Assembly (NCBI GenBank): GCA_902481695.1
Contig: CABSXY010000098.1
Span: 1 to 7,148 of the forward strand
Source of the DNA: an uncultured Haemophilus sp.
GTDB taxonomy: Bacteria; Pseudomonadota; Gammaproteobacteria; Enterobacterales; Pasteurellaceae
Length of the DNA stretch: 7,148 nucleotides
Reading direction: 5' to 3'
Within the stretch, counting starts at the first letter, position 1, and each line of letters begins with the position of its first letter. The notes beneath the pieces are model-generated. The model saw only the letters and a program-made list of their open reading frames with translations. It searched no databases and was not told the origin of the DNA. Of this stretch, positions 1 to 5,976 are shown one piece after another. Made by a program: the position numbers and the translations under genes.

Positions 1-66
1 GTAATTTAAAACAATAAAAACAGTAAGTTAAAAATACACTATACAATTATTCTCAAAATAAAAAAC

Positions 67-78
67 AGGCCGTCTGAA
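67..78 (+). repeat. Neisseria-type DNA uptake sequence (AG-DUS)
   Basis: AGGCCGTCTGAA is an exact 12-base match to the AG-DUS variant used by several commensal Neisseria and contains the classic 10-mer GCCGTCTGAA. It lies in the non-coding tail after scrB. This is not the uptake motif of Pasteurellaceae, so it is unexpected here. Confidence 0.75.
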
Positions 79-89
79 AATCTTTCAGA
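73..89 (-). terminator. Weak candidate terminator after scrB
   Basis: TCTGAAA at 73-79 and TTTCAGA at 83-89 form a perfect 7-bp stem with a 3-base loop, 29 bases past the scrB stop. On the - strand the T-tract (TTTTTT then A then TTTT) starts only after a further 6-7 bases, so it is not a textbook terminator. The right-hand arm of the RNA stem is part of a Neisseria-type uptake sequence, and in Neisseria paired uptake sequences often form terminators. Beyond it, 1-60 is AT-rich and holds no gene that I can see. Confidence 0.4.
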
Positions 90-118
90 TTGAAATGAGT
101 TTTTTGCATAAAAACCTT

Positions 119-1573
119 TTAAATATATTGAATAGTCGGTAAATAACCGATCGTTAAATCTAACGGGCGATTGCTGGTTATTGTATTTTTTCTGTTCTCA
201 ATGAAAAATCTTGATGTCATCGCTTTTTCACCCTGATTAAAGAAAATTTCAATAATTGAACGATCAAAGAAAATTTCGACAGTTTGCAGATTTTCAACTT
301 CGCAGAAGCGTTTGGTATCGAATTTTTCCATTAAATCGGTTTGTTCGCTTTGACTGCGATCTAAACAAACCAAGCTATTTTCATAAGAAAGTCGTAATGA
401 TTGTCCTTTTTCATTTTGGAAGAAGGTTAAGTCAAAGGCTTGGTTATTTGCCTCAAATTTAAGATAGGCACGATCTAAATTGGCAATATCCGCTTTTTTA
501 TCAAGATGAAACGCTGAAAGTGCGGTCAGATTTTCGTCTATTTTAGCAATCGGACGTTGATAAATTTTCGTGCCTTCTAAGCGCAATTCTCTTGGCAAGG
601 TTAAAGCAGAATGCCATTTAAATTTGTCTGTCGGATAGGTTAGGTCCGGCAAACCGATCCAGCCGAAAAGCACCGCATGAGTTTGGTTATCTAAGCCAGC
701 AAATGTTTGTGGTGCGTAGAAATCAAAGCCCTGATCTAATTCGCCGATGTACTCTGCTTCAAAGGTTAAATCTGTTAATTTCCCCACAGCATAAGTCGCA
801 TGATAATTATTTTGGAATTCATGCGCTTCTCGAACTTTACCTTGTGGCGACCAAATAAAGACATCTTTATCTCCGAGCTTCAATAGGTCAGGGCATTCCC
901 ACATAAACACGTTTGTATTGTCAAAAGCAGGTAAGGAAAGCTCGCCTAATAAACGAGGCATATCTTCAAGATTGTCCATTTCAAAAATAATGGCTGTTCC
1001 TGTGAGGTTTTCTCGTTGTGCACCACAGATAAAACGGATTTTTCCGTCTTCAGTAAAATACGGTTTAGGATCACGAACATGCTCTGTATAACCTTCAGGC
1101 GCATTTTCAATTAACGGACGTTTGTTAAGCAATTTCCCATTAAGATCGAAAATCGCTAAATTTTGATAAGGCACGCGTTGATTATCACTTGGGCGACGGG
1201 TATTGCCAGTGTAGAACATGGCCAATTTATCACCGACTTTCAAAGCACCACCAGAATAGCATCCATGAGATTCAAAAAGTTCGCAAGGAATCAGATCATC
1301 CGCTGATTGATAATGTAGGAAGTCTTTCGTAATTAAATGCTTCCAATGTTTCATCCCGTGAATTGCATCGAATGGAAACCATTGGTAGAACAGATGATAC
1401 TTTTCACCATCAAAGATCAAACCATTCGGGTCATTCATTAAGCCGGTTGGTGGGGCAATATGAAAGTGCGGTCGAAAATCTTTGTCTTTTTGCACGGTTT
1501 CAGCAATTTCTGCGAGCTCGCCTTTTTCTGCGGCTAGAATGCTTTTGTATTTGCCATTATTGAAAATAGTCAT
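119..1573 (-). CDS. scrB: Sucrose-6-phosphate hydrolase (GH32 family invertase)
   Basis: This cytoplasmic enzyme hydrolyses sucrose-6-phosphate, delivered by a sucrose PTS permease, to glucose-6-phosphate and fructose. The protein is 484 aa, a usual length for bacterial ScrB. Visible GH32 signatures are MNDPNG at residues 46-51, where D48 is the expected nucleophile; RDP at 167-169, the transition-state-stabilising motif; and WECPD at 225-229, where E226 is the expected acid/base. The C-terminal part, from about residue 350 on, reads as the GH32 beta-sandwich, including a stretch rich in VEIFFD and IIEIFF. There is no signal peptide, which fits an intracellular substrate. The start is ATG at 1573; the next Met is residue 46, inside the active-site motif, so a later start is excluded. 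Only 9 bases separate it from the glutathione transferase gene upstream and its ribosome site is weak, suggesting translational coupling. Two exact Haemophilus uptake sequences lie inside it. A plain beta-fructofuranosidase acting on unphosphorylated sucrose is the main alternative. Confidence 0.93.
   Translation of the reverse strand: MTIFNNGKYKSILAAEKGELAEIAETVQKDKDFRPHFHIAPPTGLMNDPNGLIFDGEKYHLFYQWFPFDAIHGMKHWKHLITKDFLHYQSADDLIPCELFESHGCYSGGALKVGDKLAMFYTGNTRRPSDNQRVPYQNLAIFDLNGKLLNKRPLIENAPEGYTEHVRDPKPYFTEDGKIRFICGAQRENLTGTAIIFEMDNLEDMPRLLGELSLPAFDNTNVFMWECPDLLKLGDKDVFIWSPQGKVREAHEFQNNYHATYAVGKLTDLTFEAEYIGELDQGFDFYAPQTFAGLDNQTHAVLFGWIGLPDLTYPTDKFKWHSALTLPRELRLEGTKIYQRPIAKIDENLTALSAFHLDKKADIANLDRAYLKFEANNQAFDLTFFQNEKGQSLRLSYENSLVCLDRSQSEQTDLMEKFDTKRFCEVENLQTVEIFFDRSIIEIFFNQGEKAMTSRFFIENRKNTITSNRPLDLTIGYLPTIQYI
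518..526 (+). repeat. Haemophilus-type uptake signal sequence
   Basis: Exact AAGTGCGGT inside scrB, followed by the AT-rich flank typical of the extended motif. On the coding strand it encodes Thr-Ala-Leu. Confidence 0.9.
1464..1472 (+). repeat. Haemophilus-type uptake signal sequence
   Basis: Exact AAGTGCGGT near the 5' end of scrB, where the coding strand reads Arg-Pro-His-Phe just before the catalytic MNDPNG motif. Confidence 0.9.
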
Positions 1574-1582
1574 AATTTAATC

Positions 1583-2194
1583 TTATTTTGGTAAGGTATT
1601 TTTTAAGCAATCATAGCGTTGATTCATTGCTTCAGCCCATGTTTTTAATGATTTGATGGTTTCATGTTGTGAAGCATGAGTCCAAGCATCGCGAAATAAT
1701 AGAAAATCAATTGCACACACGGCATTCAATGTGCCGATATTTAATTCTTCACCAAAACTATCAATGGCTTTTTTTAGTTCAATTAAGCTTCGCTCAGTGC
1801 GGTCAAAAATTTGCTGATGACGTTCAAGCCACCATTGCTCTTGTGGACGAAGGCATTTTTCAGGTGCTACGGATATTTCATTCTCTAAAATACCATCGGC
1901 TAAATAATGTAAACGGAGAATTTCCCAACGTGTCTCGCTGTTTCCATAAAGTGAAGGTTGCGTACCAATGTGATCGAGATATTCAGCAATGAGTGAACTG
2001 TTATAAAGCCATTCACCATTTTCTCGTTGTAATGCCGGTAAACGACCAAGAGGATTGTCTAAATTATGGGGGGAATTCTTATCTAAACCACTGGTTGCGA
2101 GGAGTAATTCAACATGATCTTGTAATTGATGATATTGCACTACAGCACGAGCTTTTCTAGCATAAGGGCTAGAGTTGGAATACCAAAGTTTCAT
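1583..2194 (-). CDS. Glutathione S-transferase family protein, YibF-like
   Basis: The 203-aa product looks like a soluble bacterial glutathione S-transferase of the YibF-like group. The N-terminal thioredoxin-fold domain (about residues 1-78) starts MKLWYSNSSPYARK, with S9-P10 at the position where this group carries its N-terminal active-site Ser-Pro. P53 in the RLPAL segment is the expected cis-proline of the glutathione site, and N65-S66-S67 before an IAEYLD helix is the usual contact for the gamma-glutamyl group of glutathione. The rest, from about residue 90 to 203, is an all-helical C-terminal domain. Start choice is firm: AGGAG at 2201-2205 lies 6 bases before the ATG. The gene sits between fructokinase and sucrose-6-phosphate hydrolase in the same direction, with 58 bases and 9 bases of spacing, so it is probably co-transcribed with sugar genes. 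The substrate cannot be deduced. Family membership is confident; assignment to YibF specifically rests on remembered similarity. Confidence 0.85.
   Translation of the reverse strand: MKLWYSNSSPYARKARAVVQYHQLQDHVELLLATSGLDKNSPHNLDNPLGRLPALQRENGEWLYNSSLIAEYLDHIGTQPSLYGNSETRWEILRLHYLADGILENEISVAPEKCLRPQEQWWLERHQQIFDRTERSLIELKKAIDSFGEELNIGTLNAVCAIDFLLFRDAWTHASQHETIKSLKTWAEAMNQRYDCLKNTLPK
1795..1803 (+). repeat. Degenerate uptake signal sequence
   Basis: CAGTGCGGT differs from AAGTGCGGT at one position and is followed by CAAAAAT, like the exact copies. It lies inside the glutathione transferase gene, which has no exact copy. Confidence 0.5.
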
Positions 2195-2252
2195 AAATAT
2201 CTCCTAAATTATCTTCATAAATAAAAGGTGTGGTTATTCGCAGCTTTGCACG

Positions 2253-3179
2253 CTAATTCGCTAAAAATGCTGCTAATTGTGTTTGATTTGGTAGAGCAGA
2301 CATCGCCCCTTTTGCTGTCGTAGCCAGGGCTCCGCAGGCATTAGCTTGACGGATGATTTGCACTAATACATCATTTTCTTTCCAGTTTGGATGTTGTGAA
2401 AGGCCTGCAAGCAGGCCACCAACGAAAGCATCGCCTGCACCCGTTGTATCCACTGGCTGTAAGGCTTTCCCTGAAATCACATCTTTCTTACCTTCTAAGT
2501 GATAGAGAGCACCATCTTTACCTAAAGTCACGATAATCAATTTTTCAGGGTAAAGTGCGGTCACTTTTTCAAAGGCTTTTTCAAGGCTGTCAGTATTGGT
2601 TAAAAGCGTTAATTCTTCTTCAGAGAATTTCAATACGTCAGCTAAGGCAACGGCTTCCATTACCACGGTTTTCATTTCTTCTAAGCTTGACCAAAGAGAC
2701 TCACGTAAATTAGGGTCGAAAGAGAAGAAACCACCAGCAGCTTTAATACGACGAATAGCTTCGAACGTCGCTTCGCGTGATGGATTATTAATCAGCGCAA
2801 TAGAGCAGCAATGTAGCCATTCACCTTGTTGGAATGGGGGTAAATCGCTAGCTTGTAAAAACTGATCCGCACTTGGGTTTACCATAAAGGTAAAGCTACG
2901 TTCGCCATTATCTAAGCCGACGATAACGGTAGAGGTGCGATGTTGCGAATCTAAAATCATATGTTGTGTATTCACATTTTCCGCATTTAAGGTATCTTGC
3001 ATAAATTGGCCAAGCGGATCATTACCTACACGACCAATAAAAGCACTCGGGCTGCCTAAACGTGCGACACCAACAGCCACATTTGCAGGCGCACCACCGG
3101 CACAGCGTAAATAATGATTTTCACCGTCAGGAATAAGATCGACAACCGCATCACCGGTTACCCAGATTTTTTGGCTCAT
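2253..3179 (-). CDS. scrK: Fructokinase (PfkB/ribokinase family)
   Basis: This cytoplasmic sugar kinase most likely converts fructose plus ATP to fructose-6-phosphate, using the fructose released by the hydrolase two genes downstream. It is 308 aa, the normal size for PfkB fructokinases. The first PfkB signature is GGAPANVA at residues 28-35, followed by ARLG and GRVGNDPLG. The second is DTTGAGDAF starting at D244, with D250 the expected catalytic base and the GAG forming the anion hole. A TTAKGAMSALP stretch near residue 287 is typical of the C-terminal nucleotide-site region. The start is ATG at 3179, with AGGA at 3187-3190 about 7 bases upstream. It begins 75 bases after tyrS, separated by an intrinsic terminator. 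I see no convincing promoter and no LacI-type operator palindrome in that short gap, so transcription may depend on a weak promoter or on readthrough. An exact uptake sequence lies at 2553-2561. Another sugar specificity is possible, but the neighbour favours fructose. Confidence 0.9.
   Translation of the reverse strand: MSQKIWVTGDAVVDLIPDGENHYLRCAGGAPANVAVGVARLGSPSAFIGRVGNDPLGQFMQDTLNAENVNTQHMILDSQHRTSTVIVGLDNGERSFTFMVNPSADQFLQASDLPPFQQGEWLHCCSIALINNPSREATFEAIRRIKAAGGFFSFDPNLRESLWSSLEEMKTVVMEAVALADVLKFSEEELTLLTNTDSLEKAFEKVTALYPEKLIIVTLGKDGALYHLEGKKDVISGKALQPVDTTGAGDAFVGGLLAGLSQHPNWKENDVLVQIIRQANACGALATTAKGAMSALPNQTQLAAFLAN
2553..2561 (+). repeat. Haemophilus-type uptake signal sequence
   Basis: Exact AAGTGCGGT inside scrK; the coding strand reads Val-Thr-Ala-Leu-Tyr across it. 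Confidence 0.9.
2866..2874 (-). repeat. Degenerate uptake signal sequence
   Basis: Reads AAGTGCGGA on the - strand, one mismatch from the uptake core, inside scrK. Confidence 0.35.
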
Positions 3180-3209
3180 ATTATTTTCCTTCTATTGTGG
3201 ATATCAGTT

Positions 3210-3240
3210 AAAAAATAACCGCACTTAAAAAGAGCGGTCA
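3210..3240 (-). terminator. Intrinsic terminator of tyrS made of two uptake-sequence arms
   Basis: Arms 3218-3226 (ACCGCACTT) and 3230-3238 (AAGAGCGGT) pair over 9 bases with one mismatch and a 3-base loop. Read on the - strand, the stem begins 16 bases past the tyrS stop and runs into TTATTTTTT. One arm is an exact Haemophilus uptake sequence read on the - strand; the other is a one-mismatch copy in opposite orientation, a common terminator design in this family. Confidence 0.8.
3218..3226 (-). repeat. Haemophilus-type uptake signal sequence in a terminator
   Basis: Exact AAGTGCGGT on the - strand, forming one arm of the tyrS terminator. The opposing arm at 3230-3238 is a one-mismatch copy (AAGAGCGGT) on the + strand. 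Confidence 0.9.
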
Positions 3241-3254
3241 TTTTCATAGGTGTT

Positions 3255-4442
3255 TTATGCGATGGTTACGCGTGCAAACTTACGTTTACCGACTTGGTAA
3301 ACATTCGTGCCTTTCGGCGCGTTGGCTTTCATGTCTTCGACTTTTTCACCATTGATTTTCACACCACCTTGTTTCGCTGAGCGAATCGCTTCAGAAGTAG
3401 AAGGAACCAGTCCTGCTTCTTTTAACAAGGTTGCTAAACCAATTTCGCCTTCAAAGGTGAATTCAGGCATTTCATCTGGCATTGCACCTTTTTGGAAGCG
3501 GTTAATAAATTCTTGCTCAGCCGCCTCTGCCGCCGCTTCATCATGGAAACGAGCGATGATTTCTTTGGCTAATAAAATCTTCACGTCACGTGGGTTTTTA
3601 CCATTTGCCACTTCAGCTTTTAATTCCGCAATTTCAGTGAGTGGACGGAAAGAAAGCAAGTTGTACCAATCCCTCATTAATTCATCCGAGATTGACATGA
3701 TTTTACCGAACATATCGCTTGGTGCATCTGTCACGCCGATGTAATTACCTAATGATTTAGACATTTTCTTCTCACCGTCTAAACCAACAAGTAATGGAAG
3801 CGTAATCGCTACTTGTGGTTTTTGACCAGCTGATTTTTGTAATTCACGACCAACAAGTAAGTTGAATTTTTGGTCAGTACCACCAAGCTCCACATCTGCT
3901 TCTAATGCAACAGAGTCATAACCTTGTAATAAAGGATAAATAAATTCGTGAATTGCGATAGGTTGGTTGTTACCAAAACGTTTTTTGAAGTCATCACGTT
4001 CTAGCATACGCGCTACAGTATAGTTGCTTGCTAAACGGATCATCCCTTCAGTACCCAATTTACCCAACCATTCAGAGTTGAATACGATTTTTGTTTTTTG
4101 AGGGTCTAGAATTTTGTAAATCTGTTCTTTATAGGTTTCCGCATTGCGAAGCACATCTTCGCGGCTAAGCGGTGGGCGAGTGGTATTTTTACCAGATGGG
4201 TCACCGACCATACCAGTGAAATCACCGATTAAGAAATAGACTTCGTGGCCTAATTGTTGGAATTGACGAAGTTTGTTTAATACCACGGTATGCCCTAAGT
4301 GAATATCTGGAGCAGTAGGGTCTGCACCAAGTTTAATTTTAAGTGGGCGATTTTCTTTCAGTTTCTCGATTAAATCTGCTTCAGAAAGAATCTCATCAGT
4401 ACCGCGTTTTAGTTCTGCGAGAACGGTATTAATATCAGTCAT
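3255..4442 (-). CDS. tyrS: Tyrosyl-tRNA synthetase (TyrRZ type)
   Basis: This class I aminoacyl-tRNA synthetase charges tRNA-Tyr with tyrosine in the cytoplasm, and it is essential. From the chosen start it is 395 aa. The HIGH-type motif is HLGH at residues 48-51, within LGADPTAPDIHLGH. The second signature is KMSKS at 226-230. A C-terminal S4 RNA-binding domain occupies roughly 335-395, with SEAIRSAKQGGVKINGEKV as its core. A KMSKS rather than the KFGKT form known from E. coli TyrS points to the TyrRZ branch, which I recall is also the H. influenzae type. The start at 4442 is preferred over an in-frame ATG at 4499 because AGGAAA at 4447-4452 lies just upstream, the protein from there begins MTDINTVLAELKRG as expected for the family, and the upstream 19 codons cover the promoter. 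It is monocistronic, flanked by terminators on both sides. Confidence 0.96.
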   Translation of the reverse strand: MTDINTVLAELKRGTDEILSEADLIEKLKENRPLKIKLGADPTAPDIHLGHTVVLNKLRQFQQLGHEVYFLIGDFTGMVGDPSGKNTTRPPLSREDVLRNAETYKEQIYKILDPQKTKIVFNSEWLGKLGTEGMIRLASNYTVARMLERDDFKKRFGNNQPIAIHEFIYPLLQGYDSVALEADVELGGTDQKFNLLVGRELQKSAGQKPQVAITLPLLVGLDGEKKMSKSLGNYIGVTDAPSDMFGKIMSISDELMRDWYNLLSFRPLTEIAELKAEVANGKNPRDVKILLAKEIIARFHDEAAAEAAEQEFINRFQKGAMPDEMPEFTFEGEIGLATLLKEAGLVPSTSEAIRSAKQGGVKINGEKVEDMKANAPKGTNVYQVGKRKFARVTIA

Positions 4443-4446
4443 TCTA

Positions 4447-4506
4447 TTTCCTAATGTTATTTCAATATTAAAGGCTACATTATAGAGATTATTCGACAAA
4501 TTTGAA
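4447..4506 (-). promoter_or_regulatory. Probable tyrS promoter and ribosome-binding site
   Basis: On the - strand a perfect TATAAT lies at 4479-4484. The best -35 candidate is TTCAAA at 4501-4506, with a 16-base spacer and 4 of 6 matches to TTGACA. This would give a leader of roughly 30 bases and then AGGAAA at 4447-4452 ahead of the ATG at 4442. The leader is too short for a T-box or similar tRNA-sensing element, and none is visible. Confidence 0.55.
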
Positions 4507-4525
4507 TGCCTTGTTGTAAATTAAA

Positions 4526-4564
4526 TGGAAAAAGGCCGCATAAATATGGCTATTCTGCGGCCTT
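4526..4564 (-). terminator. Intrinsic terminator of the rhodanese gene
   Basis: AAGGCCGCA at 4532-4540 and TGCGGCCTT at 4556-4564 form a perfect 9-bp, GC-rich stem with a 15-base loop. On the - strand it begins 15 bases past the stop codon of the rhodanese gene and runs into TTTTTCC. On the + strand there is no good T-run, so it acts leftward, ending the sulfur unit before the tyrS promoter. Confidence 0.85.
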
Positions 4565-4579
4565 GTTTATCTTGATATA

Positions 4580-5959
4580 TTAACTTTTACAAGAGTTACC
4601 TTTTTTCTGAATCTTGCCAAAATCATTATGTGGATCAGGTTTACTCATATTATTAGGCGCACCTTTTTGTACCGGATATTTTGAATCCATTTGCCAAGCA
4701 TTCCAACCACCATCATAGACATAAGTATTTTTCCATCCCATCATATTGGTCATAAACCAAGGTACACTAGCACGCCAGCCCGTACCGCAATAAAATGCAA
4801 GGTGATCATCTTTATTAATACCTTGCTGTTTCCAAAGTTCAACGATTTCTAACGGATTACGCAATGTATGATCGGGGTCGTAGTAATCGGCTAGATTTGA
4901 TGAATCTGTACCTGCAAATCCCCATATTGCACCATCGGGTTCACCTTTTCCTGGAATGTAATCATAACCACTTATTTTTCCGGTATATTCATCCCATGAG
5001 CGATTGCTGATCAGTTTTAAGCCATTTTCCTTTTGCGCTTTAATAACATCATCAGGCATTGAAAGGTTGATTTCAGGATGTTGAGGAATGGTTGTGCCGA
5101 AACTTGCGACAGGAGTGGGGATATTTACTTGAGTTTCGGTAGGTAAATTCGCATCGACCCAACCGGTTAAACCACCATTTAGGAAACGGACATCTTCTAC
5201 ACCCGCCCATTTTAACGCCCATAATACTCGTAAAGCAGCAAGTTGATTTTCTGAATACAGTACAATCGTTTTGTCTTTAGCAATGCCGTTTTTAATTAAG
5301 TTTTGTTCAATAACTTTTGGTGTAGATAAATTCCAAACAGGATCGTTTTCAATCCAATCTGTATTAAAATGGTACGCCCCAACAATATGTTGAATGTAGG
5401 ATTTAGCTTTTTCCAAATCCCCCCAAGATACTTCAAATATCATGAGTTTATCATTCGTGTAAGTTTCTGGTTTTTCTCCATGAATGACTGCATTCAGCCA
5501 TTGAGGTGATACGCTTAATTGATAGTTTGGAAATGACTCAAGCGGGTAGTCGGCATTGGCATAATTAATAAAGTCTTTAAAGACTTTTACCTTATAACCT
5601 TTAGCAGCAAATTCAGTGCTGATACGTTGTAAATCATCCAAATTGCTGTCATAGAAAACAATCGTTTTATCTTTACTAATTCCTTTGTCTTTAGCAAAAC
5701 TTTCAAATTTGTCATCAGCAATATAATCTAACCATGCTGTCGTAAATTGAATCGCACCTTTAATATGTCCACCTTTGGTGGCGTTTTGATCTTTAAATCC
5801 GTTGTACAGACTGTCGTGACGAGTATCTACAATCAAATAAGTGGGGTTATCGATATTTTTGAGAAGTTCTTCCGTGCTAATTTCGGTGACTTTATTTTGT
5901 TCACAAGCCGTTAATAAGGCTAGTCCTCCAAGTAATAAAGCAACTTTGTTTTTTTTCAT
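4580..5959 (-). CDS. ynjE: YnjE-like triple-rhodanese sulfurtransferase lipoprotein
   Basis: The 459-aa protein probably transfers sulfane sulfur (thiosulfate sulfurtransferase) on the periplasmic side. Residues 1-19 form a lipoprotein signal: KK, a hydrophobic core, then the lipobox LTAC with C19 as the lipidated residue. E20 at +2 is not the inner-membrane retention Asp, so outer-membrane anchoring is expected. Three rhodanese modules follow: about 28-145 (IVDTR at 43-47), about 148-275 and about 295-430. Only the third keeps the active-site cysteine, C391 in CGTGWR at 391-396. The equivalent positions are D104 (FYDSN) in module 1 and S236 (LYSEN) in module 2. The same layout and CGTGWR loop are known from E. 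coli YnjE. A third cysteine sits near the end at C457. ATG at 5959 is preferred, 6 bases after AGGAG at 5966-5970; ATG at 5962 is too close. It lies 17 bases after the transporter gene, clearly one transcript. The physiological acceptor is unknown. Confidence 0.88.
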   Translation of the reverse strand: MKKNKVALLLGGLALLTACEQNKVTEISTEELLKNIDNPTYLIVDTRHDSLYNGFKDQNATKGGHIKGAIQFTTAWLDYIADDKFESFAKDKGISKDKTIVFYDSNLDDLQRISTEFAAKGYKVKVFKDFINYANADYPLESFPNYQLSVSPQWLNAVIHGEKPETYTNDKLMIFEVSWGDLEKAKSYIQHIVGAYHFNTDWIENDPVWNLSTPKVIEQNLIKNGIAKDKTIVLYSENQLAALRVLWALKWAGVEDVRFLNGGLTGWVDANLPTETQVNIPTPVASFGTTIPQHPEINLSMPDDVIKAQKENGLKLISNRSWDEYTGKISGYDYIPGKGEPDGAIWGFAGTDSSNLADYYDPDHTLRNPLEIVELWKQQGINKDDHLAFYCGTGWRASVPWFMTNMMGWKNTYVYDGGWNAWQMDSKYPVQKGAPNNMSKPDPHNDFGKIQKKGNSCKS

Positions 5960-5976
5960 CATATTCTCCTTGAATA

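Noticed and set aside
36..42. A TATAGT -10-like word on the - strand that could drive a gene beyond the left edge
   Set aside because: There is no -35 match at the right distance and no gene visible to support it; such words are common in DNA this AT-rich.
1669..1992. A 107-aa open frame on the + strand
   Set aside because: It is antisense to the glutathione transferase, which has a good ribosome site and clear family motifs.
2195..2252. A terminator or promoter between scrK and the glutathione transferase
   Set aside because: No stable stem with a T-run and no convincing -35/-10 pair are visible in these 58 bases.
2596..2865. An 89-aa open frame on the + strand, and similar short frames at 256-462, 1363-1563 and 6602-6799
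   Set aside because: All lie antisense within well-supported genes and show no domain or coupling of their own.
3307..3744. A 145-aa open frame on the + strand
   Set aside because: It is wholly antisense to tyrS and low in complexity (many Ser/Ala), with no family resemblance; it is a shadow of a conserved gene.
4443..4499. A 19-codon upstream extension of tyrS starting at 4499
   Set aside because: It covers the TATAAT box and the AGGAAA ribosome site, and the protein from 4442 begins as the family expects.
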